Assembly: GCA_023101485.1 (NCBI GenBank)
Contig: LVZB01000001.1
Location: 1,013,399 to 1,077,398 of the forward strand
DNA length: 64,000 bases
Reading direction: 5' to 3'
Source of the DNA: Pasteurellaceae bacterium Macca
GTDB taxonomy: Bacteria; Pseudomonadota; Gammaproteobacteria; Enterobacterales; Pasteurellaceae
The notes under the pieces are model-generated. The model saw only the letters and a list, made by a program, of their open reading frames with translations, had not been told where the DNA came from and did no database searches. The position numbers and the translations under genes were made by a program. Of this stretch, positions 1-8,911 are shown in pieces; positions within the stretch are counted from its first letter, which is position 1, and each line of letters starts with the position of its first letter.

Positions 1-1824
1 ATTCTTATTGAATACAAAGGCTATAAAGACAAACTTGCTAAATTAGACAGTGATGGCAATGTTGTAAATCGTAACGATAAAGGTGAGCCTCTATTTAAAA
101 ATATCAATAGTTTTGCTGTAAATGGTGCAGTTCATTACGCTAATGCAGTACTACATCATACTCACTATACTGATATTATTGCGATTGGTGTAACAGGGCA
201 TAAAGACGATTTAGGCAAGATTCATACTCAAATTGGTGTGTACTATGTGTCTAAAAAGAATTTAGGGGTTGGGCAAAAAATTGGTGAATTTAGTGATTTA
301 TCTTTTTTAGCGAAAGAACATTTCGATAATTTTATTAAACAAGTTGATCAGCTTACATTATCACAAGAAGAATTAGATCGTTTAAAAGAAAAGCGTGAGC
401 GTGAAATTGATATTAGCTTAACTAAACTTAATAATGATATTTATCAAAATGAAAAAGGTTTAGGTGAAAATGATCGTGTTTATTTAGTTGCGGCGGTAAT
501 TATGGCAACTTTGGGCGAAAATGGTGTTCGCCCATTGGAAAAATCAGATTTAAAATCCTATACCGAAAAAGGTGATACAGATGGTGAAATAATTATTCGT
601 AAAATCAATGCATTTTTAGATAAAAAGAATTTACCTGAACAGAAAAAAGATCTCATTATTCGTACGTTATCTAATACACTCTTGACTGAAAATATCAATA
701 AAGTCAAAGATGGACAGAGTCAATTAAAACGTGTATTTACTAAAATTGTGGATGATTTAGGTATTTATTACAAAATAGGTTTAACGACAGATTTCACAGG
801 AAAATTATTCAATGAAATGTATTCTTGGCTAGGGTTTACCCAAGATAAGCTGAATGATGTGGTACTTACCCCCTCTTATGTTGCGACGCTACTAGCAAAA
901 CTTGCTCGAGTAAACCGCAATTCTTATGTTTGGGACTTCGCAACAGGTTCGGCTGGATTGCTAGTAGCAGCGATGAATGAAATGCTAATTGATGCAAAAA
1001 ATAATATTACATCTCCTGCTGAATTGCGTACAAAAGAATTAGAGATTAAATCTAAACAACTACTTGGTATTGAGCTGCTATCTAGCGTATATATGCTTGC
1101 AATTCTGAATATGATTTTAATGGGAGATGGAAGTTCGAATATTTTAAACAAAGACTCACTTACCGATTTTAACGGTAAATATGGTTTTGGCGATGTAAAT
1201 CAAGATTTCCCAGCTGATGCGTTTATTTTAAACCCACCATATTCTGCAGCAGGAAATGGTATGAATTTTGTAGAAAAAGCATTAAATATGATGCAAAAAG
1301 GCTATGCGGCAATCATTATTCAAAATTCTGCGGGCACAGGAAAAGCGAAAGAAATTAATCGTCGTATTTTAGAAAAACATACTTTAATGGCGAGTATTAA
1401 AATGCCGATCGATTTATTTATCGGTAAATCTAGCGTGCAAACACAAATTTATGTTTTTCGTGTAAATGAAGCTCATCAAGCGGATGAAATAGTGAAATTT
1501 ATTGATTTCTCTAATGATGGTTATACTCGTACCAATCGTAAAAAAGCCAGTAACAATTTGAAAAATACCGACCGTGCGACAGAGCGTTATCAAGAGTTGG
1601 TGGATTTAGTCCGTTTTGGTAAATCAAAACTGCATATTTTTACCGAACAAGAATATTACGAAGGCAAAATTGACCCAAAAAATGGCTCAGACTGGAACCA
1701 AACTGCACCCATTGATACTAAACCAACCTTGCAAGATTTTAAAAAGACTGTAAGTGATTATTTAGCTTGGGAAGTCTCGCAATTATTAAAACAAAATCAA
1801 AGTGATAATGGTTTGGGAAAGTAG
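1..1824 (+). CDS. BcgI-like restriction/methylase subunit (N-6 adenine DNA methylase with N-terminal nuclease part), 5' partial
   Basis: The reading frame is open from base 1 and ends at TAG 1822-1824, so the start lies outside the window (at least 607 residues). The gamma-class N6-adenine methylase core is clear: an SAM-binding motif I (D-F-A-T-G-S-A-G) near nt 934 and the catalytic NPPY motif near nt 1231. Ahead of the methylase, residues 1-6 read I-L-I-E-Y-K and are followed by a segment ending in A-V-N-G-A-V-H-Y-A. This resembles the E-x-K half of a PD-(D/E)xK nuclease as found in the A subunit of type IIB enzymes such as BcgI. A plain type I HsdM is about 500 residues and lacks it. The next gene encodes the specificity subunit, so the pair probably cuts and methylates without a separate HsdR. 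An HsdR could still lie upstream. Confidence 0.82.
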   Translation: MLIEYKGYKDKLAKLDSDGNVVNRNDKGEPLFKNINSFAVNGAVHYANAVLHHTHYTDIIAIGVTGHKDDLGKIHTQIGVYYVSKKNLGVGQKIGEFSDLSFLAKEHFDNFIKQVDQLTLSQEELDRLKEKREREIDISLTKLNNDIYQNEKGLGENDRVYLVAAVIMATLGENGVRPLEKSDLKSYTEKGDTDGEIIIRKINAFLDKKNLPEQKKDLIIRTLSNTLLTENINKVKDGQSQLKRVFTKIVDDLGIYYKIGLTTDFTGKLFNEMYSWLGFTQDKLNDVVLTPSYVATLLAKLARVNRNSYVWDFATGSAGLLVAAMNEMLIDAKNNITSPAELRTKELEIKSKQLLGIELLSSVYMLAILNMILMGDGSSNILNKDSLTDFNGKYGFGDVNQDFPADAFILNPPYSAAGNGMNFVEKALNMMQKGYAAIIIQNSAGTGKAKEINRRILEKHTLMASIKMPIDLFIGKSSVQTQIYVFRVNEAHQADEIVKFIDFSNDGYTRTNRKKASNNLKNTDRATERYQELVDLVRFGKSKLHIFTEQEYYEGKIDPKNGSDWNQTAPIDTKPTLQDFKKTVSDYLAWEVSQLLKQNQSDNGLGK

Positions 1825-1832
1825 ATACCCAC

Positions 1833-2930
1833 TTGGCTGATAAATTGGCACAGGTTAAGTGGGCGGAGTTTCGCATTGGGGATTTATTTGAAATTCTTAC
1901 GCCTAAAAAGAGATTTGATGCAAATAAAGTTGAATTAGTTGAAAATGGCTATCCATACGTGGTAAGAACAGCACTAAATAATGGTGTAAAAGGGTATTTA
2001 AATGAAGATGAAACTTTTTTAAATGAAAGGAATACAATTTCTTTTGGACAAGATACTGCAACGATATTTTATCAGGAAAAACCGTATTTTACGGGTGATA
2101 AAATTAAGGTTATGAAATTTAAAAAACAGAATTTTAATAAGAAAAATGCTCAATTTTTCTTACCAGCGATGTCAAAAGCATTTCGTACATTTTCATGGGG
2201 AAGTTCAAGCTTTAGTGTTTCTATTTTAGCGAAAGTGAAAGTTTGGTTACCAGTAACTCAAAATAACGAAATAAATCTTGACTTTATGGAAAATTTCGTG
2301 GCTGAGCTGGAAGCTCAGCGTTCCGCTGAGCTGGAGAATTATTTGTCCGCCACAGGTTTGGCGGACTATGTTTTAACGGCAGAAGAGCAAAATGCGTTAG
2401 AAAATTACAGCTATTTGAATTGGCAACAATATAATTTGGAATATTTATTCGGTAAGTCTATACGCGGTAAACGATTGAAAAGTGCTGATCGTATTTCAGG
2501 TAATTTACCATTCGTTACGGCGGGTGAAACAGATGAAGGCATTTCGGCATTTATTGGTAATGACGTTACTATCTTCCCGAAAAATACAACTACGATCGAT
2601 ATGTTCGGTTCAGCAAAATATCGCAATTATGAATATGGTGCTGATGATCATATTGCGGTGGTCCATACACAAGATTTGAAAAAAATGGCGGCATTGTTCA
2701 TTACGTCAGCCATTCATAAAGCATCGTATACAGGAAAATTTAGTTATTCACGTAATTTTTATGCAAAAGATGCCGATGAATTAGATATTTGGTTACCAGA
2801 AAAAGATGGTAAGCCAGATTATGACTATATGGTGTTATTAGTCTCTGCGGTACAGAAATTAGTGATTAAAGACGTTGTATTGTATGCCGATGAAAAAATT
2901 CGAGCGACTAAACAAGTGATTGCTCGTTAA
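1833..2930 (+). CDS. Restriction-modification specificity (S) subunit
   Basis: A 365-residue protein with the two-half layout of HsdS/BcgIB proteins. Two target-recognition domains begin with matching motifs (V-K-W-A-E-F-R-I-G-D-L-F-E near residue 8 and L-N-W-Q-Q-Y-N-L-E-Y-L-F near residue 193) and are separated by a helical spacer rich in Glu and Leu. It gives the methylase/nuclease subunit its bipartite DNA target. The start is TTG at 1833, 8 nt after the stop of the preceding gene. No ATG or GTG lies between the last upstream in-frame stop (1806) and this codon, so translation is probably coupled. The gene is AT-rich and has no uptake signal sequence, as expected for acquired DNA. Confidence 0.88.
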   Translation: MADKLAQVKWAEFRIGDLFEILTPKKRFDANKVELVENGYPYVVRTALNNGVKGYLNEDETFLNERNTISFGQDTATIFYQEKPYFTGDKIKVMKFKKQNFNKKNAQFFLPAMSKAFRTFSWGSSSFSVSILAKVKVWLPVTQNNEINLDFMENFVAELEAQRSAELENYLSATGLADYVLTAEEQNALENYSYLNWQQYNLEYLFGKSIRGKRLKSADRISGNLPFVTAGETDEGISAFIGNDVTIFPKNTTTIDMFGSAKYRNYEYGADDHIAVVHTQDLKKMAALFITSAIHKASYTGKFSYSRNFYAKDADELDIWLPEKDGKPDYDYMVLLVSAVQKLVIKDVVLYADEKIRATKQVIAR

Positions 2931-3156
2931 GTCAGAAAAATTCACTTTAAAGGCAAAATCTGACCGCTTGCATTTCAGCTTATATCGCATAAATTCATTC
3001 GTTGTTTTTATGCCTTAGCTATGACACTTTTTAGCATTTAACTAAATGGTTTTATCGGATTTTGCTATCTGACTATTCACGAACCACGTTTTTTATTGGT
3101 TGATATGAGAAGAGTGCTTTACAAGCGGTTGATTTTCGCAAATTTTTTGCAAATGC

Positions 3157-3185
3157 TTGAAAAATGGTCGCAAAATCAGTAAAAT
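3157..3185 (+). promoter_or_regulatory. Probable sigma-70 promoter of rplK-rplA
   Basis: TTGAAA at 3157-3162 and TAAAAT at 3180-3185 are separated by 17 bases. Transcription would start near 3192, giving a leader of about 118 nt before rplK. Confidence 0.55.
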
Positions 3186-3196
3186 CCGCCACTCTT

Positions 3197-3228
3197 AATA
3201 ACGAGTGAATTTATCACTCGTTATTTTT
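3197..3228 (+). terminator. Hairpin with T-run in the rplK leader (terminator or attenuator)
   Basis: AATAACGAGTGA (3197-3208) pairs perfectly with TCACTCGTTATT (3214-3225) around a 5-nt loop and is followed by T residues. It may simply end upstream transcription. However, it sits just after the inferred rplK start point, so it would also lie at the very 5' end of the rplK message. A second small hairpin, GTTAGC/GCTAAC, follows at 3236-3251. Confidence 0.6.
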
Positions 3229-3263
3229 TGTAACCGTTAGCTAAGGCTAACAGATTGTTAAAT

Positions 3264-3293
3264 TGGGGAGCTGAATTTCAGCGTTATCACCCA
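3264..3293 (+). promoter_or_regulatory. Putative ribosomal protein L1 binding site in the rplK-rplA leader
   Basis: Outer stem TGGG (3264-3267)/CCCA (3290-3293) and inner stem GCTGA (3270-3274)/TCAGC (3278-3282) leave an asymmetric bulge. This is the shape and near-sequence of the L1 target on the E. coli L11 operon mRNA, which mimics the 23S rRNA site. It ends 16 nt before the rplK start, consistent with translational feedback by L1. Confidence 0.6.
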
Positions 3294-3309
3294 TTCAGAG
3301 GAAACTAAA

Positions 3310-3738
3310 ATGGCAAAAAAAGTCCAAGCCTACGTTAAGTTGCAAGTTGCAGCGGGTATGGCTAACCCATCGCCACCAGTTGGTCCAGCATTAGGTCAAC
3401 AAGGTGTGAACATCATGGAATTCTGTAAAGCATTCAACGCGCGTACTGAAAGCTTAGAAAAAGGTTTACCAATTCCAGTTGTTATCACTGTATATGCAGA
3501 CCGTTCTTTCACGTTCATTACTAAAACTCCACCAGCAGCGGTTCTTCTTAAGAAAGCAGCAGGTATCAAATCTGGTTCTGGTAAACCGAACAAAGATAAA
3601 GTGGGTAAAGTAACCTTAGATCAAATCCGCCAAATCGCTGAAACCAAAGCAGCGGATATGACGGGTGCGACTATCGAAACCAAAATGAAATCAATCGCTG
3701 GTACTGCTCGCTCAATGGGCTTAGTGGTGGAGGAATAA
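3310..3738 (+). CDS. rplK: 50S ribosomal protein L11
   Basis: 142 residues, the usual L11 length. The N-terminal domain has the conserved proline-rich stretch ([16 protein letters not shown]) and the C-terminal domain binds the GTPase-associated region of 23S rRNA. L11 is the docking point for elongation factors and RelA. It starts 8 nt after a GAGG Shine-Dalgarno sequence and is followed 4 nt later by rplA. In this window the pair is not linked to nusG or rplJL. The upstream neighbour is the restriction-modification operon. Confidence 0.99.
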   Translation: MAKKVQAYVKLQVAAGMANPSPPVGPALGQQGVNIMEFCKAFNARTESLEKGLPIPVVITVYADRSFTFITKTPPAAVLLKKAAGIKSGSGKPNKDKVGKVTLDQIRQIAETKAADMTGATIETKMKSIAGTARSMGLVVEE

Positions 3739-3742
3739 TACA

Positions 3743-4432
3743 ATGGCTAAATTGACTAAAAAAATGAAAGCAATCAAAGCTGGCGTAGATTCTACCAAAG
3801 CGTACGAAATCAACGAAGCAATCGCGGTATTAAAACAATTCGCGACAGCTAAATTCGTTGAAAGCGTTGATGTGGCAGTAAATTTAGGTATCGATCCACG
3901 TAAATCAGACCAAAACGTGCGTGGTGCAACTGTACTTCCACACGGTACTGGTCGTACTGCGCGTGTTGCTGTATTCACACAAGGTGCGAATGCGGATGCA
4001 GCAAAAGCAGCAGGTGCTGATTTAGTGGGTATGGAAGACTTAGCAGAGCAAATCAAGAAAGGCGAAATGAACTTTGACGTTGTTATCGCTTCTCCGGATG
4101 CAATGCGTGTTGTTGGCCAATTAGGTCAAATCTTAGGCCCACGCGGCTTAATGCCAAACCCGAAAGTAGGTACTGTAACTCCTAACGTGGCAGAAGCGGT
4201 TAAAAACGCGAAGTCAGGTCAGATCCGTTACCGTAACGACAAAAATGGTATTATCCATACCACTATCGGTAAAGCAGATTTCAGCCCAGAGCAATTAAAA
4301 GAGAACCTTCAAGCATTATTAGCGGCATTAGTGAAAGCGAAGCCAACGACTGCAAAAGGTATCTTCATCAAGAAAGTGAGCATCTCTACCACCATGGGTG
4401 CAGGTGTTGCTGTTGATCAATCTTCACTGTAA
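3743..4432 (+). CDS. rplA: 50S ribosomal protein L1
   Basis: 229 residues, full length for L1, with the conserved glycine-rich signature [14 protein letters not shown] near residue 132. L1 forms the L1 stalk of the large subunit and, in enterobacteria, represses its own operon by binding the leader in front of rplK. A matching structure is visible upstream of rplK here. The gap to rplK is only 4 nt, so the two are co-translated. A strong terminator follows at 4511. Confidence 0.99.
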   Translation: MAKLTKKMKAIKAGVDSTKAYEINEAIAVLKQFATAKFVESVDVAVNLGIDPRKSDQNVRGATVLPHGTGRTARVAVFTQGANADAAKAAGADLVGMEDLAEQIKKGEMNFDVVIASPDAMRVVGQLGQILGPRGLMPNPKVGTVTPNVAEAVKNAKSGQIRYRNDKNGIIHTTIGKADFSPEQLKENLQALLAALVKAKPTTAKGIFIKKVSISTTMGAGVAVDQSSL

Positions 4433-4510
4433 TTGTTGATTGATTTGATTCGTTGAAATCTTAAAAACGAGTAGATACTTTTACTTAGAAAAGTAAGAGT
4501 AAGATAATAT

Positions 4511-4553
4511 AAGGGACTGAGTTGGATATGAGATCGGCTTCAGTCCCTTTTCG
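4511..4553 (+). terminator. Rho-independent terminator of rplKA
   Basis: Perfect 10-bp stem AAGGGACTGA (4511-4520)/TCAGTCCCTT (4540-4549) with a 19-nt loop, followed by TTTTCG. Confidence 0.85.
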
Positions 4554-4759
4554 TTTCAGTTGAATATATTGATGATAGAAATGAGGCAATTTAAGGGAAG
4601 AGTAAGCAGTTAGTTTTATGCCATGATGAGTAATTTTGTGATCTAGCTCCAATTTTTAAACATTGAATGAAATATTTCTTCGCTTATTATTGGCTTTCAA
4701 GGTAAGATATTGCCCATTACAGAACAATAATAAGATTCCCTCAATATCGTCAAAACTTT
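4554..4759. other. Gap between two hairpins; no gene recognised
   Basis: AT-rich, with no open frame worth calling. It lies between the rplA terminator and a second + strand hairpin with a T-run at 4760-4796. An unannotated small RNA ending at that hairpin is possible, but I recognise no known family. Confidence 0.4.
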
Positions 4760-4796
4760 GCAACATTATCAGAAAGATAATGTTGCATTTTTTCTT
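4760..4796 (+). terminator. Strong hairpin with T-run, downstream of dapF/rplA
   Basis: GCAACATTATC (4760-4770)/GATAATGTTGC (4776-4786) with a 5-nt loop, followed by ATTTTTTC on the + strand. It lies between the convergent rplA and dapF. The T-run favours the + strand, although rplA already has its own terminator. It may also help end dapF. Confidence 0.65.
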
Positions 4797-4802
4797 CTTG
4801 TC

Positions 4803-5627
4803 TTATAGATGAATAAACCCATCGTAAATATGTACAGCATCGCCTGTCATATAAAGGGGTGTCCCTTCTCCTTGCCATTCAATAGAGAGAGAGCCACCGG
4901 GTAAATCAACATTGACTTGATTATCTAATAGCCCTTGCATAATACCCACAGCCACTGCTGCACAAGCACCACTACCACAGGCTTGAGTTTCCCCTGCACC
5001 ACGTTCAAAGACACGAAGTCTAATATTCCGGCGATTGACGATTTCCATAAAGCCGATATTTGCTCTCTCTGGGAAGCGTTCATGGCGTTCCAATAATTCA
5101 CCGAGGGCTAAGACATTCGCGGTATCAATATTTTCAACCTGTAAAACACAGTGGGGGTTTCCCATTGACACTACGCCACATAATACGGTTTGTATATCCG
5201 TGCGAAGAATGTAATTTTTCTCGAATTTATTGGCAATAAACGGCACTTGGGCGGGTTCCCAAATTGGCTCTCCCATATTGACGCGAATTTGCTCGTTGTC
5301 TTTCAAACTCAGCACCATTTTCCCTTTGGCGGTGCTGACACCAATATCTTGTTTATTGGTTAAACCTTTTAGAGTGACAAAGCGGGCAAAACAGCGCGCA
5401 CCGTTGCCACATTGTGCCACTTCACTTCCATCGGCATTGAAAATACGGTAGTGGAAATCCAGCTCTGGATCGTAAGGTGGTTCAACTAAGAGAAGCTGGT
5501 CAAAGCCGATGCCCCGATGGCGATCTGCCCATTTACGGATAAGTTCTTCGGTGAGAAAAACATTCTGGGTTACGCCGTCAATGACCATAAAATCATTACC
5601 CAGCCCGTGCATTTTTGAAAATTGCAT
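4803..5627 (-). CDS. dapF: Diaminopimelate epimerase
   Basis: 274 residues, the standard length. It interconverts LL- and meso-diaminopimelate, the last step before meso-DAP is used for lysine and peptidoglycan. Both catalytic cysteines are in place: Cys73 in C-G-N-G-A-R-C and Cys217 in A-C-G-S-G-A-C-A, the acid/base pair of this PLP-independent racemase family. The N-terminal M-H-G-L-G-N-D-F signature is also present. It is transcribed towards rplA and diverges from the dicarboxylate carrier gene. Confidence 0.98.
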   Translation of the reverse strand: MQFSKMHGLGNDFMVIDGVTQNVFLTEELIRKWADRHRGIGFDQLLLVEPPYDPELDFHYRIFNADGSEVAQCGNGARCFARFVTLKGLTNKQDIGVSTAKGKMVLSLKDNEQIRVNMGEPIWEPAQVPFIANKFEKNYILRTDIQTVLCGVVSMGNPHCVLQVENIDTANVLALGELLERHERFPERANIGFMEIVNRRNIRLRVFERGAGETQACGSGACAAVAVGIMQGLLDNQVNVDLPGGSLSIEWQGEGTPLYMTGDAVHIYDGFIHL

Positions 5628-5654
5628 ATTTTTTCCTATGATTAGAATTTTTTA

Positions 5655-5695
5655 TTGATCTAGATTATAAAGATAACTTTTATTTATGATATAGT
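5655..5695 (+). promoter_or_regulatory. Putative FNR-dependent promoter of the C4-dicarboxylate carrier gene
   Basis: TTGAT-CTAG-ATTAT at 5655-5668 matches 8 of the 10 defined positions of the FNR box (TTGAT-N4-ATCAA). A -10 element TATAGT lies at 5690-5695. With a start near 5702 the box is centred about 40 bases upstream, the usual place for FNR activation. This fits an anaerobic fumarate/succinate carrier. The link is inferred. Confidence 0.5.
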
Positions 5696-5781
5696 GCTCG
5701 CCTTTTGCGAGCGCTCTGCATACAAAGATATAAATGTGAGAAGTATGAGGGCTTTTTCTTAAAATTACAATGGAGCAACTT

Positions 5782-7104
5782 ATGTCTGCAATGTTTCTTC
5801 TTCAGTTTGCCATTGTCTTACTCTGTATTCTTATCGGTGCACGTATCGGTGGTATCGGACTAGGCGTATTAGGTGGGCTTGGCTTGGCGATTTTGGCATT
5901 TGGTTTTGGATTACAGCCTGCCAATTTACCGATTGATGTCATGTTTATGATTATGGCGGTCGTCTCTGCGGCGGCGGCAATGCAAGCCTCAGGTGGCTTA
6001 GATTATATGATCAAAATTGCCACCAATATTCTGCGCCGTAATCCAAAATATATCACTTTTATTGCCCCTCTCGTGACTTGGACATTCACTGTCCTTGCTG
6101 GAACAGGGCATGTTGCTTATTCGGTGTTACCCGTTATTGCCGAAGTGAGCCGTCATAATGGTATTCGTCCTGAACGCCCACTTTCTATGGCAGTAATCGC
6201 TTCACAATTTGCGATTGTAGCAAGCCCGATTGCGGCAGCGGTGACTTCTGTGGTGGTCTTTTTAGAGCCTCAAGGTATTCATCTTGGTGATGTATTAAAA
6301 GTTACTATGCCAGCAACGATTCTCGGCCTATTCTGTGCGTGTTTAATTGTGAATAAAATGGGTAAAGAGCTGAAAGATGACCCAAATTACCAACGTTTAC
6401 TACAAGATCCAAACTATATTGCGAACAATAAAGTTGAGAAGAATGATAGCCAAGTAGAGATTTCATCTAGGGCTAAAATTTCGGTAGGTCTTTTCTTATT
6501 CGGTGCTTTACTTGTCGTTCTCATGGGGGCATTCCCTTCTTTACGTCCAGTCTTTAATGGCAAACCGATGGGGATGGCACATACTATTGAGATCGTGATG
6601 TTAAGTGTTGGTGCGTTGATCATGCTAATTTGTAAGCCGAATGGTAATGCTGTGACCCAAGGTTCTGTATTCCATGCGGGAATGCGCGCAGTGATTGCGA
6701 TTTTTGGTATTGCATGGTTAGGGGATACCTTAATGCACGCCCATATCGGTGAAGTGAAAGGAATGGTATCTAATCTGGTTGAAACCGCACCTTGGACATT
6801 TGCTTTTGCACTATTTGCCCTCTCTGTGCTTGTCAATAGCCAAGGGGCAACGGTCGCCACTTTATTCCCCCTTGCGATTGCATTAGGTATTCCGGCACCG
6901 ATCTTAATTGGGGTATTTGTGGCGGTAAATGGTTACTTCTTTATTCCAAATTATGGCCCGATTATCGCCTCCATTGATTTTGATACCACCGGCACAACCC
7001 GCATTGGTAAATTCATTTTCAACCACAGCTTTATGCTCCCCGGTTTATTGAGCATGGCATTTAGCATCGGTTTTGGCTTATTATTTGCCAATATCTTGCT
7101 ATAA
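5782..7104 (+). CDS. dcuB: Anaerobic C4-dicarboxylate antiporter, Dcu family (DcuB-like)
   Basis: 440 residues from ATG 5782, which has GGAG six bases upstream. The earlier in-frame ATG at 5770 has no ribosome site. Highly hydrophobic, with about ten membrane segments and the Dcu signatures (a G-A-R-x-G-G-I-x-L-G stretch near residue 20, and F-I-P-N-Y-G-P near the C-terminus). Dcu carriers exchange fumarate, malate or aspartate for succinate during fumarate respiration. I choose DcuB over DcuA from general resemblance and from the FNR-like box upstream. The A/B assignment is less certain than the family. An uptake signal overlaps its stop codon. Confidence 0.9.
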   Translation: MSAMFLLQFAIVLLCILIGARIGGIGLGVLGGLGLAILAFGFGLQPANLPIDVMFMIMAVVSAAAAMQASGGLDYMIKIATNILRRNPKYITFIAPLVTWTFTVLAGTGHVAYSVLPVIAEVSRHNGIRPERPLSMAVIASQFAIVASPIAAAVTSVVVFLEPQGIHLGDVLKVTMPATILGLFCACLIVNKMGKELKDDPNYQRLLQDPNYIANNKVEKNDSQVEISSRAKISVGLFLFGALLVVLMGAFPSLRPVFNGKPMGMAHTIEIVMLSVGALIMLICKPNGNAVTQGSVFHAGMRAVIAIFGIAWLGDTLMHAHIGEVKGMVSNLVETAPWTFAFALFALSVLVNSQGATVATLFPLAIALGIPAPILIGVFVAVNGYFFIPNYGPIIASIDFDTTGTTRIGKFIFNHSFMLPGLLSMAFSIGFGLLFANILL

Positions 7105-7140
7105 CAAGCGGTCAAATTTACTGAACATTTTGCAATATTG

Positions 7141-7167
7141 AACCGCCCCGCGAGGGCGGTTTTTTTA
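7141..7167 (+). terminator. Rho-independent terminator after dcuB
   Basis: AACCGCCC/GGGCGGTT with loop CGCGA, followed by a run of T residues. Confidence 0.85.
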
Positions 7168-7205
7168 TGCTAGAATAGGGCGAAATTCACTGATTGAGAA
7201 ATACG

Positions 7206-7598
7206 ATGGCTTCTCCTATTCTTGGCTTTCACCATATTGCGATTATCTGTGGCGATTATGCCAAATCGAAACACTTTTACACCACGATCTTAGGGGCGGA
7301 AATTTTGGCAGAAACCTACCGCGAGGCGCGCCAAAGTTATAAGTTAGATCTCCGTTTTGCCGATGGTTCGCAAATTGAGCTATTTAGCTTTCCTTCTCCT
7401 CCCCCTCGATTTTCTTCCCCAGAAACTTGTGGCTTGCGTCATTTGGCTTTTCAGGTTAAAAATATTACACAAGCGGTCGATTATTTGGCAAAATTTGCCA
7501 TTGACTGCGAGCCCATTCGCGTAGATGAGCTAACAGGCAAACGCTTTACGTTTTTCCGCGATCCGGATAATTTACCACTTGAATTTTACGAGGTCTAA
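7206..7598 (+). CDS. yaeR: VOC-superfamily protein, YaeR/GloA2-like
   Basis: 130 residues counted from ATG 7206. A single vicinal-oxygen-chelate fold unit pair: H-H-I-A-I-I at the N-terminus supplies the first metal-ligand histidine, L-R-H-L-A-F near residue 75 the second, and the C-terminal L-E-F-Y-E the acidic ligand. The sequence closely follows E. coli YaeR ([20 protein letters not shown]), a glyoxalase-I-related protein of unproven substrate. It ends 2 nt before sfsA, so the two are probably co-transcribed. An uptake signal lies inside the gene at 7469. Confidence 0.88.
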   Translation: MASPILGFHHIAIICGDYAKSKHFYTTILGAEILAETYREARQSYKLDLRFADGSQIELFSFPSPPPRFSSPETCGLRHLAFQVKNITQAVDYLAKFAIDCEPIRVDELTGKRFTFFRDPDNLPLEFYEV

Positions 7599-7600
7599 CT

Positions 7601-8311
7601 ATGCATTTTCCAACCCTTTCCCATGGCACTCTTCTTCGCCGTTATCAACGTTTTCTTGCAGATGTTCGCCTACCTTCTGGTGAGGAAATTACCATTCACT
7701 GCCCAAATACGGGGGCGATGACAGGCTGTGCCAATGAAGGAGACCGTGTTTGGTTCTCCACTTCCACCAACTCTCGCCGTAAATATGCCCATACTTGGGA
7801 ACTCACTGAAACCAAAGAGGGGCATTTTATTTGCGTGAATACCCAGCGCGCGAATCAACTTGTGGCGGAAGCCCTTGAAGCCGGCTGGATTCCAGAACTT
7901 GCCGATTACAACGAAATTTTGCCTGAACAACCCTTTGGCTTGGAGAAAAGCCGAGTCGATTTTCTGTTGAAAAAAGGGGAGATCAGCTGTTTTATGGAAG
8001 TAAAATCCACCACTTGGCTGACGGAAAAGGGTGTCGGTATGTTCCCCGATGCAAAAACCCTACGGGGGCAAAAACATCTCCGTGAGTTGATTGAAATTGT
8101 GAATGTAGGGCAAAAAGCCGTGATGTTCTTTGCGATTTTGCACACCGGTATCAAAGATTTCGATATTGCGATGAAAATCGACCCGAAATACGCCGAATTG
8201 TACGACTCTGCACGCCTTGTTGGCGTTCAAGCCTTAGCCTATTGTGCTGAGGTGGAGTGTGAAAACGGCAGACCGATTGCGATGCGTTTGCAAAAAAGCC
8301 TTGAAATTTAA
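7601..8311 (+). CDS. sfsA: DNA/RNA nuclease SfsA family protein
   Basis: 236 residues, the standard SfsA length. Family hallmarks are visible: [11 protein letters not shown] near residue 34 and a nuclease-like core (S-R-V-D-F-L-L, then M-E-V-K-S-T-T). SfsA was described in E. coli as a sugar-fermentation stimulation protein, and its fold belongs to the PD-(D/E)xK nucleases. Its physiological role remains unclear. It is tightly packed behind yaeR and ahead of the hslV promoter. Confidence 0.95.
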   Translation: MHFPTLSHGTLLRRYQRFLADVRLPSGEEITIHCPNTGAMTGCANEGDRVWFSTSTNSRRKYAHTWELTETKEGHFICVNTQRANQLVAEALEAGWIPELADYNEILPEQPFGLEKSRVDFLLKKGEISCFMEVKSTTWLTEKGVGMFPDAKTLRGQKHLRELIEIVNVGQKAVMFFAILHTGIKDFDIAMKIDPKYAELYDSARLVGVQALAYCAEVECENGRPIAMRLQKSLEI

Positions 8312-8320
8312 CCCTTTGGA

Positions 8321-8349
8321 CTTGAAATCCCGTGGCTTTTCCCTCACAT
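8321..8349 (+). promoter_or_regulatory. Sigma-32 (heat-shock) promoter of hslVU
   Basis: CTTGAAA at 8321-8327 is an exact heat-shock -35 element. After 13 bases comes CCCTCACAT (8341-8349), close to the CCCCATNT -10 consensus. It lies about 40 bases before hslV, a classic sigma-32 target. Confidence 0.65.
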
Positions 8350-8381
8350 AACGCCCCAGTTTTTCATTATTAAGGAAGAGT

Positions 8382-8903
8382 ATGACAACGATAGTGTGTG
8401 TCCGCCGTAATGGTAAAGTGGCAATGGGTGGTGATGGTCAAGCCACGTTAGGTAACTGTATTGAAAAAGGCACGGTGCGTAAAGTCCGCCGTTTGTATAA
8501 AGACCAAGTTGTCACCGGCTTTGCTGGTTCTACGGCGGATGCCTTTATTTTGCGTGATCTTTTTGAGAAAAAACTCGAATTACACCAAGGCCACTTAGTC
8601 AAAGCGGCGGTGGAATTGGCAAAAGAGTGGCGTTCTGACCGTGCCCTCCGCCGTTTAGAAGCGATGATGATTGTCGCCAACGAAAGCGATTTCTTGTTAG
8701 TGTCGGGCAGTGGCGATGTGATTGAGCCGGAGCATGATGTTCTTGCCATTGGTTCAGGTGGCAATTATGCCAAAGCCGCAGCGCTTGCTTTGCTCCGCAC
8801 GCCAAATACTCTCTCTGCTCGGGAAATTGTTGCCGAAGCACTGAAAGTGTCTGGCGATATTGATATTTATAGTAATCACAATCACGTTATCGAAGAAGTT
8901 TAG
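8382..8903 (+). CDS. hslV: ATP-dependent protease peptidase subunit HslV
   Basis: 173 residues. After removal of Met1, the catalytic Thr1 of this proteasome-beta-like N-terminal nucleophile hydrolase is exposed (M-T-T-I-V-C-V-R-R). The G-G-D-G-Q-A-T segment is also conserved. HslV forms a double hexamer capped by HslU and degrades misfolded and regulatory proteins in the cytoplasm. It is followed 8 nt later by hslU and preceded by a sigma-32-like promoter. Confidence 0.99.
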   Translation: MTTIVCVRRNGKVAMGGDGQATLGNCIEKGTVRKVRRLYKDQVVTGFAGSTADAFILRDLFEKKLELHQGHLVKAAVELAKEWRSDRALRRLEAMMIVANESDFLLVSGSGDVIEPEHDVLAIGSGGNYAKAAALALLRTPNTLSAREIVAEALKVSGDIDIYSNHNHVIEEV

Positions 8904-8911
8904 GAAGAATT

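Noticed and set aside
1..2930. Ordinary type I restriction-modification operon (hsdM-hsdS)
   Set aside because: The methylase has an N-terminal E-x-K-bearing segment that HsdM lacks. I prefer a BcgI-like reading, though the upstream sequence is needed to be sure.
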